The position numbers were made by a program, and so were the translations under genes. A stretch of DNA of 64,000 nt, from assembly GCF_045278715.1 (NCBI RefSeq), contig NZ_CP136420.1:992001-1056000 (forward strand), in the 5' to 3' direction. The notes under the pieces were generated by a model. The model was not told the origin of the DNA. It saw nothing but the letters and a program-made list of their open reading frames with translations, and made no database searches. This document shows positions 43,512 to 52,822 of this stretch, piece by piece. The stretch's first letter is position 1. Each line of letters starts with the position of its first letter. The stretch is from Neomoorella carbonis (lineage in GTDB: Bacteria > Bacillota > DSM-521 > Neomoorellales > Neomoorellaceae).

Positions 43512-44468
43512 GTGGATAACCAGCAACTCGCTAGCATTTATAAAGACATATTAGCCCTGCGTTGGGAGCCGGTAGCAGTGCGGTTACTGCGTCCCGGTGA
43601 GGCCATACCCGCAGGGGTTACAGAACCCACGGCAACCTTGCGTCACTGCCAGGCCATTATTGCTGCCAGGCGGGGGTGGAGTTTGTATATGCCGCCGCGC
43701 CGGCACGCCTGCCCCGACGGGGCGGCCATTATGGGCCTCATACCCATGCCGCCCAAACTGCAGTCGGGGGAATTATACCTCCTGTTTAAAAAGCTGCCTA
43801 CCCTGGAATGTGCCCGGAAGATGATCGTCGTCCGGCCTTGTTTTCCGGCCGGCAGCTACGAGGCCACCATGGTGGCGCCCTTGAGTAAAGCCAACTTTGA
43901 AGCCGACGTGGTAATCTTCACCCTGTGGCCGGAGCAGGCCATGTGGCTTTGCTGCGCCCAATCGTATAACAGCGGTGAACGGCAGAGCTTTAACACCTCG
44001 GGTTATAACTCCACCTGTGCCGACCTTACTGTACAGCCCATGCAGACAGGGAAAATGAATATTTCCTTCGGTTGTTACGGCAGCCGCGCTGCCAGTGACA
44101 TAAGCGATTTTGAGCTTTATCTCTCTCTGCCGGCTGCCCAGCTGGAGATTGTGGCCCGTTCGCTGCAAAAACTGGCACAGAAAAGCATACCTGAAGCGCG
44201 CCATAAAATCTATATGCCGCCCGTTATGGAAAAAGTAGGCGTCCAAAAGAAGAATACCTGGGATGTCCCGGCGATTCAGATCAACATCGATGCTGCCAAC
44301 TGTTTAGGAGAAGGCCTGTGTGCCGACTTTTGCCCCTACGGCGTGTTCGTTATGGAAGAACAAGACGGCCGCCCGGTACCAATTGTCAAGAACCCGGAGC
44401 GTTGTACTGCCTGCTACACCTGCGTAGGCCAGTGTCCGGCAGGGGTTATCCAGGTTTTGCAGCAATAG
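43512..44468 (+). CDS. DUF169 protein fused to a two-cluster ferredoxin
   Basis: 318 residues. Positions 1-230 match the DUF169 (ArCR) family, with conserved cysteines such as RHCQAI (46) and YNSTCADL (169). From about 255 comes a ferredoxin domain. The second cluster motif is perfect (Cys298/301/304/308). The first reads Cys264-x2-Glu267-x2-Cys270-x3-Cys274, so the second ligand is Glu rather than Cys. DUF169 has no established function. The GTG start has GGGAGAG upstream and the gene follows the HdrD-like gene by 26 bases. Confidence 0.78.
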   Translation: MDNQQLASIYKDILALRWEPVAVRLLRPGEAIPAGVTEPTATLRHCQAIIAARRGWSLYMPPRRHACPDGAAIMGLIPMPPKLQSGELYLLFKKLPTLECARKMIVVRPCFPAGSYEATMVAPLSKANFEADVVIFTLWPEQAMWLCCAQSYNSGERQSFNTSGYNSTCADLTVQPMQTGKMNISFGCYGSRAASDISDFELYLSLPAAQLEIVARSLQKLAQKSIPEARHKIYMPPVMEKVGVQKKNTWDVPAIQINIDAANCLGEGLCADFCPYGVFVMEEQDGRPVPIVKNPERCTACYTCVGQCPAGVIQVLQQ

Positions 44469-44538
44469 TATACCCCGCGGGTACCGGTCCATAGGTAAAA
44501 AGAAGACGTTAATTTTATCTACGGAGGGGACAGCAATT

Positions 44539-45552
44539 TTGGAAAAAAGAATTATAATCAGAGATATTCTCAACAAATGCCTGGACGGTGGGATACCTAC
44601 CAGGGAAGAGGCAATAGCCTTAGTGCAGGTTGAGCTGGACAGCGAAGAATTTTATTCCCTTTGCTATGTGGCTAATAAACTTAGCCGGGAGCACTTCGGC
44701 AATAAAGGCGATGTCGTTGCCCAGATCGGGCTTGATTATGCTCCTTGCTCCCGCAATTGCGGTTTTTGTTCTTTCGGTCGTGATGCAGGAGTAGTCAAGG
44801 AACGCCTGGAATGGGATGCGGATACAGTTGTAAAAGCAGCCCTGGCCATGGTAGAAGCAGGGGCTAACGGCATCTACCTCATGACGACGGCTGATTACCC
44901 ATTCAAGAAATTTATCGACATTGCTGCCGCAGTACGCGAAGCCGTGCAGGACGATATTCCGTTAATAGCTAATATAGGTGATTTTAATTATGAGCAGGCG
45001 CAAAAATTAAAGGAGGTTGGTTTTTCCGCCGTTTATCATGCCCTCAGGTTAAGGGAAGGGACAGATACCGGTATTCCCAGAACGAAGCGCGAGGAGACAA
45101 TTGCCAACGCCAGGGCCGCCGGCCTGGCTGTCCAGGTGTGCCTTGAGCCTGTAGGTCCGGAGCATACTCCCGAAGAAATGGTTGAGCAGATGTTCTGGGC
45201 CAGGGAGATTGGCGCCACCTTTAACGGGGCCATGAAAAGGACGGCAGTCCCGGGGACACGCCTGGCAGGCCTCGGGGAGATATCTTTCCGGGAGTTGGCA
45301 CGCCTGATTGCCGTTACGCGCCTGGTGATGGGCGACCGGGCCACTGCCCACTGTACCCATGAGCCCAACCTGCCGGCCCTGATGGCGGGGGCCAATCTTA
45401 TCTGGGCCGAAGCCGGGCCGAACCCCAGGGATGTCCTGCCTGATACCGCTGCCGGGCGGGGCCAGAGCGTAAGGAAATGTCAGGAAATACTTTTTGAAGC
45501 CGGATACGATCTGCGGCAGGGCGCCACCCCTTCTGCCTATCCTGCCGGTTAA
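44539..45552 (+). CDS. BioB/HydE-like radical SAM protein
   Basis: 337 residues. The radical SAM motif is CSRNCGFC (Cys70/74/77), preceded by IGLDYAPC. A TIM-barrel-like series follows with MVEAGANGIYLMTTADYP and VCLEPVGPEHTPEEMVEQM. The C-terminal region with TAHCTHEPNLPALMAGANLIWAEAG and an end like biotin-synthase group proteins places it with BioB/HydE/HcgA-type enzymes rather than maturases with SPASM domains. Biotin synthesis genes are absent here, so it is probably not BioB. The TTG start has GGAGGGG nine bases upstream. Confidence 0.8.
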   Translation: MEKRIIIRDILNKCLDGGIPTREEAIALVQVELDSEEFYSLCYVANKLSREHFGNKGDVVAQIGLDYAPCSRNCGFCSFGRDAGVVKERLEWDADTVVKAALAMVEAGANGIYLMTTADYPFKKFIDIAAAVREAVQDDIPLIANIGDFNYEQAQKLKEVGFSAVYHALRLREGTDTGIPRTKREETIANARAAGLAVQVCLEPVGPEHTPEEMVEQMFWAREIGATFNGAMKRTAVPGTRLAGLGEISFRELARLIAVTRLVMGDRATAHCTHEPNLPALMAGANLIWAEAGPNPRDVLPDTAAGRGQSVRKCQEILFEAGYDLRQGATPSAYPAG

Positions 45553-45568
45553 AGGGGAGGGAGAAAGA

Positions 45569-46354
45569 ATGGCGGCGACCTTTAAACTCCTCGGTACCGG
45601 CGCCGGTCCGGGAGTACCGTCCTTTTATTGCAACTGTGCTGCCTGTCAGGAGGCCAGGGAAAATCCACGCTTTAGCCGGACGCGGAGCGGGGCCATCCTG
45701 GATTTGGGAGAGAAGAAAATTCTTATCGACGCGTCGCCGGACTTACGTCACCAGCTTTTGCGGGAAAAGATTGATGAGCTATCATGTATTTTTCTCACTC
45801 ACTGGCACTACGACCATTTTGGCGGTTTGGGTGAAGTGGAATTCTATGTTCGGCTGGTGCGTCATGAACCTTTAACCCTGTACCTGCCGCCCAGCGCCGT
45901 AGAGGAATATCAGGCCGCCTTTCCGCACCTTCAGGATGTCCTGGTACCTGAACCATGGCAGTTTGGACGCAGCTATGACTTTGTCAGGGCGACTCTTACC
46001 CCCTTACCGGCCAACCACAGTATCGAAACAGCAGGCATGCTCGTGGTGGGTAAAAAGAGCCTTGCCTACTTTACTGACACCTGCGGCCTGCCGGCGGAAA
46101 CTTTGCAGCGGGTACAGGGTGTAGACATCCTGATCTGTGACGCCACTTTTCACGGTGAAAACTGGTATCCCCATAGCCACATGTCGGTAGAACAGGCCAT
46201 TGCCCTGGGCCGCGCAACAGGGGCGGGGAAAACGATTCTCACCCACCTTGCCATGCATTACAGCCAGGCGGTCACCGTGCGTCAACTGGAGCAAGAAATA
46301 GCTTCTTATCCCGGGGTTTCCCTGGCTTTTGACGGCCTGGAGCTAGAACTGTAG
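45569..46354 (+). CDS. PhnP/PqqB-like metallo-beta-lactamase-fold phosphodiesterase
   Basis: 261 residues. The metal motif THWHYDHFGG gives His78, His80, Asp82 and His83. The structural zinc site typical of PhnP/PqqB is seen as YCNCAAC (Cys21/23/26). GTGAGPGVP at the start and LTHLAMHYSQ near the end complete the family pattern. PhnP cleaves cyclic ribose phosphates; PqqB-like members act in cofactor synthesis. I choose ATG 45569, with AGGGGAGGG upstream, over an earlier in-frame start within the radical SAM gene. It follows that gene by 16 bases and may share its pathway. Confidence 0.82.
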   Translation: MAATFKLLGTGAGPGVPSFYCNCAACQEARENPRFSRTRSGAILDLGEKKILIDASPDLRHQLLREKIDELSCIFLTHWHYDHFGGLGEVEFYVRLVRHEPLTLYLPPSAVEEYQAAFPHLQDVLVPEPWQFGRSYDFVRATLTPLPANHSIETAGMLVVGKKSLAYFTDTCGLPAETLQRVQGVDILICDATFHGENWYPHSHMSVEQAIALGRATGAGKTILTHLAMHYSQAVTVRQLEQEIASYPGVSLAFDGLELEL

Positions 46355-47464
46355 TCCATTTAAGGCCAACCATGCCTTTTGCGCCCAGGCCGGGTCGGCC
46401 AGCAGGGCCCGGCCGATGCCAACCAGATCGGCCCGCCCCTGCCGGATAACCATATTGGCAAACTGGGGCGTTTTAATGCCACCCGTCACTATAACCGGCA
46501 CCCTGGCTACAGGTTTGATGGCATCGGCCATATAAAGGAAGAACCCTTGCGGTCCCTGTTTTATATAGCCTCCCAGCCCCCCCGAAAGGTCAATAACGTC
46601 TACCCCGGCATCTTCCAGCAGGGGGATAATCCGGCAACTTTCTTCAAGATTTAGGCCACCTTCCACGCGATCGTCGGCACCAAGGCGGTAAAAAACGGTG
46701 TAGTCCGGACCTACTGCTTCCCGCACGGCATGGACGACCTCCAGGGGGAAACGCAGGCGGTTTTCCAGGGAGCCGCCGTAAGCATCACGGCGGCGGTTGG
46801 TGAGGGGTGAAAGAAACTGGTTCAAAAGATAGCCGTGGGCGCCGTGGATTTCTACGAGGTCAAAGCCGGCTTTCTTGGCCCTGGCGGCAGCCAGGGCAAA
46901 TTTTTCAGTTAACTCTTTAATCTCCTTAACTGTTAGTTCATGGGGGCGTTCTTCAAAGGGGCTATATAATTCTTCAGCTTTTCCAGGCCCATCTTTTTGC
47001 TTCTGGGACAATTGCCGGGAACGGCGGGGTAGAAATGGGAGAGGTATGCCTGAAGGGGCCACGGCATTTTCCAGGACTCTCGCACCCGCATGGTTGATTT
47101 GAATACCGGCAATCGCACCTACGGAGCGGATCTTAGCTGCCAGCTTAGTAAGGCCGGGTAAGAGACGGTCGTGGTAAATGCCTAGTTGTTTGGGATGGGC
47201 CTGGCCTTCCTCGCTAATATAAGCATGTTCTACAATGATGAGGCCTACACCGGCGCGGGTGTTCGCCCCGGCAAACTTTTGTCCAGCGTCATAGGTGCTG
47301 CCACCATGATAAGCCCTGGCCCGGAGGGTGTAGTGTTCAAGCATTTCCGGGGTTATCTCGCCCTCGGAAGCAGCGATGCCGAGGGCCATGGGGGGCATGA
47401 CGATTCGATTGGGCAGGGTAAGGCCTTTAATTTTCAACGGAGAAAATAGGTGTGTACTATACAT
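46343..47464 (-). CDS. NADH:flavin oxidoreductase (old yellow enzyme family)
   Basis: A 373-residue FMN TIM barrel. The N-terminal FSPLKIKGLTLPNRIVMPPM is the family start. GIQINHAGAR and DLVEIHGAHGYLLNQFLSP carry the substrate-binding His and Tyr-type residues, and the FMN phosphate region is VIVTGGIKTPQFA...DLVGIGRALLADP. It lacks the C-terminal Fe-S/FAD part of 2,4-dienoyl-CoA reductases. It runs convergent to the PhnP-like gene and overlaps its end by 12 bases. The substrate is probably an enone or unsaturated acid; not assignable. Confidence 0.85.
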   Translation of the reverse strand: MYSTHLFSPLKIKGLTLPNRIVMPPMALGIAASEGEITPEMLEHYTLRARAYHGGSTYDAGQKFAGANTRAGVGLIIVEHAYISEEGQAHPKQLGIYHDRLLPGLTKLAAKIRSVGAIAGIQINHAGARVLENAVAPSGIPLPFLPRRSRQLSQKQKDGPGKAEELYSPFEERPHELTVKEIKELTEKFALAAARAKKAGFDLVEIHGAHGYLLNQFLSPLTNRRRDAYGGSLENRLRFPLEVVHAVREAVGPDYTVFYRLGADDRVEGGLNLEESCRIIPLLEDAGVDVIDLSGGLGGYIKQGPQGFFLYMADAIKPVARVPVIVTGGIKTPQFANMVIRQGRADLVGIGRALLADPAWAQKAWLALNGLQF

Positions 47465-47893
47465 CTGTAACCATCCTTAAATAATTTGCGAATCTGTTTA
47501 TTATGTAAGGTAGCGGTAACATGTTAATCTCGCCTCAGGATATCTAATTTCGGCACCCCCCATCTTTTATCCTTGCATTTTTCGCTGCCATTATACCACT
47601 TTACAACGAATACAGGATCTCCTATGCTGACGCCTCTGCCATTGCTTTAGCCAAAGAAATTGGTGGGGAGTTTGTTGCTCGCGACCCCGAAATAATTGAG
47701 GTTTGTATTTCGGGGTATTTTCTTTTACATCAAATACCTTTAGAGTGGCATAATAACCTTCCTGCGGGTCAAATCGAAACATATGCGGCCGGGGAAGCAG
47801 GAAAAGACAATAATTCTGTCGAAACCCATAAAAGTTAGGCAGGATAATAGTAAAACCTGTAACCAGCAGTTCCAGAAAGGAAGGGAAATAGGG
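47465..47893 (+). other. 429-base gap between the flavin reductase gene and hyuA
   Basis: The gap contains the PIN-domain remnant described separately (47590-47706). Otherwise I see only an upstream region for the two divergent genes and the hyuA ribosome site AGGAAGGG. I find no strong promoter consensus. Confidence 0.4.
47590..47706 (+). pseudogene. C-terminal remnant of a PIN-domain (VapC-like) protein
   Basis: Reading from 47590 gives IIPLYNEYRISYADASAIAL followed by AKEIGGEFVARDPEIIEV. This matches the last third of VapC-type PIN nucleases, with the conserved Asp of SYADA and the DPE of the final strand. No start codon or N-terminal domain precedes it, and the frame beyond 47706 is not PIN-like although it stays open to a stop at 47838. 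No antitoxin gene is visible. It is probably a decayed toxin gene. Confidence 0.5.
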
Positions 47894-49945
47894 ATGCGAG
47901 TCGCTACCGACATTGGCGGTACCTTTACCGATCTGGTCTACCTGGATGAGAATACCGGCCGGGTAGGGGTAGCCAAAACAGATACCACTCCGCCGGAGTT
48001 TGAGCAGGGGGTAATCAACGCCATCAAGAAAGCCGGCATACCGGAGGCGGGGATAAATTTTTTTGTCCACGGCACTACCGTTATAATCAACGCCCTGACG
48101 GAGCGTAAAGGGGCCCGGACCGGCCTCATTACCACCAAAGGCTTTCGCGATGTCCTCGAACTGGGCCGCTCCAACCGGGCGGATATTTACAATGTGTACT
48201 ATAAAAAGCCCGTTCCCTTTGTGCCCCGTTACCTGCGGCTGGAAGTGGAAGAGCGCATCAACTACAAAGGTGAGGTCCTCGTCCCCTTAAAGGAAGATGA
48301 CGTGCGGCGCTGTATCGCCCAGTTCAAAAAGGAAGGCGTGGAGGCCATTGGTATTTGTTTCCTCCACGCTTACGCCAACCCCGAGCATGAGCGCCGGTGC
48401 GCGGAGATTATTCGCCGCGAGTGGCCGGAAGTAGATATCACTGTTTCCCACGAGATCAGCAAAGAATGGCGCGAGTACGAGCGCACCAGCACCACCGTCC
48501 TGAACAGTTATGTGCAACCCGTAGCCGCCAGGTATATCGACTCCCTGGACCGGGAATTAAATAAACTCCAGGTCAGCAACAGGCGCTATATCATGCAGTC
48601 CAACGGCGGCACCACTTCCTTTGCCCGGGCGAAGAAAGCGCCCATTAACATGGTTGAGTCCGGGCCGGTGGCCGGCGTCTTCGGCGCGGCCGTTCTAGGG
48701 AAGATGATCGGGGAAAAGAATATCATCGCCCTGGATATCGGCGGTACCACCGCCAAATGTTCCCTGATTGAGAACGGCGAGATGAAGGTGACTACCGACT
48801 ACAAGATCGAGTGGTCGCGGGAGTCCGCCGGGTATCCCATTAAAATCCCTGTGGTAGATATTATTGAAATCGGCGCCGGCGGCGGGAGCATCGCCTGGAT
48901 TGATGAAGCAGGATCCTTACACGTTGGTCCCCGGAGCGCCGGCGCCCTGCCCGGACCGGTGGCCTACGGCCGCGGCGGCACCGAACCCACGGTAACCGAC
49001 GCCAACCTGATTACCGGCCGGATTAACCCGGAGTACTTCCTGGGGGGAGAGATAAAAGTCGATCTGGCAGGGGCCAGGGAGGCCATGGCCAGGATTGCCG
49101 CCCCCTTCAATCTGACTGTCGAGGACGCCGCCCTGGGCGTTATCCGCCTGGCCAACGCCAACATGATTAATGCCCTGAAACTCATCTCCGTCCGGCGGGG
49201 TTATGACCCCCGTGACTTTACCCTGGTGGCTTTTGGCGGCGGCGGTTCCATGCACGCCGCGGCCCTGGCCCGGGAGTTGAAGATCAAAAAAGTTTTAATT
49301 CCCGTAGCCACGTCCGTCTTCTCCGCCTGGGGCATGCTGATGACCGATCTGCGGTACGATTTGATCCAGACGACCATCCGCCGCACCAATAGCATCACCC
49401 CGGCGGAATTGCAGGCCATCTGGGACTCCCTGGAGAAGGAGGCGGTTCGGTACTTCCAGCAGGAAAATATGGAGGCAACCGACCTCGTCTTCTCTCGTTT
49501 TGCCGATATGCGCTACCTGGGCCAGGAACATACAGTGAAGGTACCCGTACCCGGCGGCAGGCTCGATGCCGCGGCCATCAAAGTGATCGAAGAGCGCTTC
49601 CATGCCCTCCACGAACAACACTATACCTTCCGGCTGGAGGATTCCCAGATTGAATTTGTGAATTTCCACCTGACTACCTTCGGCCGGGTAAAGAAGCCGG
49701 AACTGGCCCGGCTGCAAACCGGCTCCGCCGACGCCGCCAGGGCTCTGAAAGGCTATCGCCCGGTACACTTCGACGCAGAAGGGTGGCAGGAGAGCGCTAT
49801 TTATGAACGGAGCCTTTTAGGTGCCGGGGCTGTCATCAACGGCCCGGCGGTGGTTGAAGAACCGGCCTCATCCACCCTCCTTTTCCCGGGCCAAAAGCTA
49901 ACTGTCGATCCTTACGGCAACCTGATTATTGAAACGGGGGTGTAA
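47894..49945 (+). CDS. hyuA: Hydantoinase/N-methylhydantoinase A subunit
   Basis: 683 residues, ASKHA ATPase fold. MRVATDIGGTFTDLVYLDEN and IIALDIGGTTAKCSLIENG are the two nucleotide motifs; VHGTTVIINALTERKG and ESGPVAGVFGAAVLG are family-typical. With HyuB it hydrolyses ATP to open a cyclic amide (hydantoin, 5-oxoproline) or carboxylate a ketone. I start at ATG 47894 with AGGAAGGG upstream; the open frame extends upstream but without family similarity. hyuB follows nine bases later. Confidence 0.9.
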   Translation: MRVATDIGGTFTDLVYLDENTGRVGVAKTDTTPPEFEQGVINAIKKAGIPEAGINFFVHGTTVIINALTERKGARTGLITTKGFRDVLELGRSNRADIYNVYYKKPVPFVPRYLRLEVEERINYKGEVLVPLKEDDVRRCIAQFKKEGVEAIGICFLHAYANPEHERRCAEIIRREWPEVDITVSHEISKEWREYERTSTTVLNSYVQPVAARYIDSLDRELNKLQVSNRRYIMQSNGGTTSFARAKKAPINMVESGPVAGVFGAAVLGKMIGEKNIIALDIGGTTAKCSLIENGEMKVTTDYKIEWSRESAGYPIKIPVVDIIEIGAGGGSIAWIDEAGSLHVGPRSAGALPGPVAYGRGGTEPTVTDANLITGRINPEYFLGGEIKVDLAGAREAMARIAAPFNLTVEDAALGVIRLANANMINALKLISVRRGYDPRDFTLVAFGGGGSMHAAALARELKIKKVLIPVATSVFSAWGMLMTDLRYDLIQTTIRRTNSITPAELQAIWDSLEKEAVRYFQQENMEATDLVFSRFADMRYLGQEHTVKVPVPGGRLDAAAIKVIEERFHALHEQHYTFRLEDSQIEFVNFHLTTFGRVKKPELARLQTGSADAARALKGYRPVHFDAEGWQESAIYERSLLGAGAVINGPAVVEEPASSTLLFPGQKLTVDPYGNLIIETGV

Positions 49946-49954
49946 CTTGTAGCT

Positions 49955-51712
49955 ATGGAAGAAAAGAAACGCACCGGCGCTCTGCGGGATGTTGATCCCT
50001 TTACCGTGGAAATTATCAAGGATTCCCTGATAGCCATCGGCGATGAGATGTTTGTGGCCCTCCAGCGCACCAGCAAGAGCACCATTATTTACGAGGTCCT
50101 CGACTATGCCTGCGGCCTTACCGACAACCAGGCCCGGTTAATTACCCAGGGCAACGGGGTGACCGGTTTTCTGGGCACGCTGGATTTTTCCGTCAAGGAC
50201 ACCATCAATAAATTTGCTGCCCGGGGCCTCTTGAACCCCGGGGATGTCATTATCACCAACGATCCTTACGGCGGCGGCGGTACTCACCTCTCCGACGTCT
50301 GCCTGGTCATGCCCATCTTCTATGACGGGGAAATTGTAGCCTATTCGGCCAACAAAGCCCACTGGACCGAAGTGGGAGGCAAGGACCCGGGCAGCTGGAC
50401 AACCGACTCTACCGAGGTTTACCAGGAGGGGCTGCAGTTTCCCTGCATTAAAATATTCGAAGGCGGCAAGCCAATCCAGAGTCTGGTGGATCTCATCGCC
50501 GCCAACGTGCGCATGCCGGATATGACCCTGGGGGACCTCTGGGCCGGGGTCGCCGCCCTGCGGGTAGGCGAGAGACGGTTCGTAGAGCTATGCGATAAAT
50601 ACGGCAAGGACCTGGTCCTGGCCAGCATTGAGCAGCTCCTGGACAACGGGGAACGGCTGGTGCGCCTGGAATTAGCCAAGTTGCCCAAGGGCGTGTACGA
50701 GGCTGAAGACTACATCGACGATGACGGCCTGGGTAACGGACCCTTCCGGGTCTGCGTCAAAGTGACCATTACTGACGACGAGTTCATCTGTGACTTCCGG
50801 GGCACCCATCCCCAGGTGCCCGGGCCGGTGAATTGTAGCTATACCGGGCTGGTGGCCGGGGCGCGCTGCATCTTTAAAGCCATTACCAACCCGGCCATAC
50901 CTGCCAATGAGGGGACCTTCCGGCCCCTGAAGATCATTACCGAGCCCCGGACCATTTTTACGGCCGAGCGGCCTGCCGCCGTTTCCACCTACTGGGAGAC
51001 TATGCTCTACGTCACCGATCTCATCTGGAAGGCCCTGGCGCCGGCTATACCGGAGCGTTTAACGGCGGGGCACTTCCTCAGCGTCTGCGCCGATGTCGTG
51101 GCCAATATCCATCCCGACACCGGCGAACTGGCCCTCCTGGTGGAACCAACGGCCGGGGGCTGGGGTGCCGGCAAATATAAAGACGGCGAGAACGGCATGG
51201 TCTGCATCGGCGACGGTGAAACCTATATTATCCCTGTGGAGGTCGCCGAAACACGTTACGGTTTTCTGGTTGACCAGTACGCTTTAAATACCGCCGGTGG
51301 CGGAGCCGGCGAGAACCGTGGCGGCGCCGGGGTCATCCGCGACTACCGTATCCTGGCTGATGAGGCTTACTTAACCGCCACTTTCGGACGACACAAGTAC
51401 CTGCCCTGGGGCATGAACGGCGGCAAACCGGGCACGCGGAATGAAGTACGGGTTATTTCAGCCCACGGCGAACCGGAACGGGTCTTTGGCAAATGCGCCC
51501 GCCTGCGCCTGCGCCGCAATGATGTAGTCCGCCTGATTACCGGCTGCGGCGGCGGTTACGGCAACCCTTATCGTCGACCGGTGGAGAAGGTCCGGGAGGA
51601 TGTCCGCAACGGCTATATCACCCTGACCCAGGCCTGGGAAGATTACGGCGTGCGCCTCAATCCGGAAACTTTGGCAGTTGAAGAGCTGGCCCCCCAGCGG
51701 CAAGATAATTAA
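49955..51712 (+). CDS. hyuB: Hydantoinase/N-methylhydantoinase B subunit
   Basis: 585 residues of the hydantoinase B/oxoprolinase family: VDPFTVEIIKDSLIAIGDEM at the start, GDVIITNDPYGGGGTHLSDV with conserved Asp and His, IVAYSANKAHWTEVGG, and near the C-terminus RLRRNDVVRLITGCGGGYGN. It partners HyuA. The exact cyclic substrate cannot be told. The pair forms a compact operon closed by a hairpin terminator. Confidence 0.9.
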   Translation: MEEKKRTGALRDVDPFTVEIIKDSLIAIGDEMFVALQRTSKSTIIYEVLDYACGLTDNQARLITQGNGVTGFLGTLDFSVKDTINKFAARGLLNPGDVIITNDPYGGGGTHLSDVCLVMPIFYDGEIVAYSANKAHWTEVGGKDPGSWTTDSTEVYQEGLQFPCIKIFEGGKPIQSLVDLIAANVRMPDMTLGDLWAGVAALRVGERRFVELCDKYGKDLVLASIEQLLDNGERLVRLELAKLPKGVYEAEDYIDDDGLGNGPFRVCVKVTITDDEFICDFRGTHPQVPGPVNCSYTGLVAGARCIFKAITNPAIPANEGTFRPLKIITEPRTIFTAERPAAVSTYWETMLYVTDLIWKALAPAIPERLTAGHFLSVCADVVANIHPDTGELALLVEPTAGGWGAGKYKDGENGMVCIGDGETYIIPVEVAETRYGFLVDQYALNTAGGGAGENRGGAGVIRDYRILADEAYLTATFGRHKYLPWGMNGGKPGTRNEVRVISAHGEPERVFGKCARLRLRRNDVVRLITGCGGGYGNPYRRPVEKVREDVRNGYITLTQAWEDYGVRLNPETLAVEELAPQRQDN

Positions 51713-51730
51713 AGCCAAGGATTAGAGTAA

Positions 51731-51768
51731 AGGCCCGGTGCCGGTTTTACCCGACCGCCGGGCTTTTA
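51731..51768 (+). terminator. Terminator after hyuAB
   Basis: GCCCGG (51733-51738) and CCGGGC (51758-51763) form the base of a larger GC-rich stem, followed by TTTTATC. Confidence 0.65.
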
Positions 51769-51800
51769 TCATCCCTTTTACTGGCGGGCAGGAGATTATC

Positions 51801-51935
51801 GTGGGGTGGCTTTTTAGCGGGAGAAAATTACTTTCTGGTATTGTAGCCCTTTGGATGTTGGTCACGCTTACCTTAATGGCTGGGATATACATTATTTACA
51901 AAGGATTTTCCCGACTTTATCAGTTGAAACTCTAG
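51801..51935 (+). CDS. Possible small single-pass membrane protein (44 residues)
   Basis: GTG 51801 lies seven bases after AGGAG. The peptide has a basic start (VGWLFSGRKLL), one long hydrophobic helix (IVALWMLVTLTLMAGIYIIY) and a short basic tail. The stop abuts the IS remnant. I recognise no family; the hydrophobic pattern is the only support. Confidence 0.35.
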   Translation: MGWLFSGRKLLSGIVALWMLVTLTLMAGIYIIYKGFSRLYQLKL

Positions 51936-51953
51936 AACCCGCATAAAACCTAG
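51936..51953 (+). repeat. Left terminal inverted repeat of the IS remnant
   Basis: 18-base end, complementary to 52813-52830 with one mismatch. Confidence 0.65.
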
Positions 51954-52028
51954 AAAAAAAGAAAATGAGGTACGCATTTTGCCACTACGTCTGGCCGTGC
52001 CAGCGGGAAGCAAACTCCTCCACACGGG

Positions 52029-52822
52029 TTACATTTCCCGGCGTACAATCCGCATCAGGCGCAAGATCTTTTTGCTCAATTCGGTACTCCTGGTCTTGAT
52101 GAAGAAGGCTTCTCCTTCGATCTCTACCTCGGCAAAGTTGAGGGAGTTTAACGCTTCCCGGATTTCTGCCGGCGAGGCTTTTTCTCCAGCTTGCTGGAGC
52201 TTGCATTCCAGCGTGCGTTCGAGTAGAAAGGCTAGAAAGCAAATCACAAAGTGTCCCTTAATACGCCTTTCGGTCCAGTGGAAAACCGGCCGGACTTCCA
52301 GGGTGCTTTTCATGACGCGGAAAGATTCTTCAATCCGCTACAGGTTATGGTAAGCATCCAGGATGTCTTTGGCACTCATTTCTTTCTCGCTGGTCTGGAT
52401 GCCGTAATAACTGTCAAATTGTTTGTCCCGGGCAATGGCTTCTTCGTCCAGTACCCATGTCCCGGTACAATCTACTTCTTTGAGGTATTTCTTGCCGCCG
52501 CGTTTGTTACTGGCCTGCATCTTGACCTTGCTTTCTAAAAGGGTTTGGGCTTTTTCTATTAACCTTTCCCGGTCGGCCCGGTCTTTTTCCGCCCGCCCGC
52601 TGGAGTAGGTGATAACTAGTTTTTCGGGCAACTTGTATTTTTTCCCCTCAGCGGTGAATTCGTTTATGTACTCGATAACTTTGTAGCGGATAACTTCTTC
52701 GCCATCAGTTATTTCCTGGTAGCCGTCCTCGTCTAATATCACATCGGTAATCTTTTTCTTCATGCTCTTGATGCGGGCGGCAAAGATGTAGCTGTAGCCC
52801 CGTTCCTTAAACCTAGATTTTA
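52029..52822 (-). pseudogene. IS1634-family transposase, C-terminal fragment with in-frame stop
   Basis: Reading leftward from about 52820, the frame gives RFKERGYSYIFAARIKSMKK, a long middle part with LVITYSSGRAEKDRADRERL, and then AYHNL followed by TAG (near 52337). The same frame continues after the stop with RIEESFRVMKSTLEVRPVFH and RRIKGHFVICFLAFLLE, the conserved C-terminal signature with the last catalytic Glu. The stop probably replaced a TGG Trp codon. The frame ends at 52029. The catalytic N-terminal Asp region is missing, so the copy is inactive. Confidence 0.7.

Noticed and set aside
44539..45552. Calling the radical SAM gene biotin synthase
   Set aside because: It is only BioB-like in overall pattern; no other biotin genes are present and the context is redox accessory genes.
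47591..48070. 159-residue minus-strand open frame upstream of hyuA
   Set aside because: It runs across the hyuA start on the opposite strand, has no family features, and its composition is that of a shadow frame.
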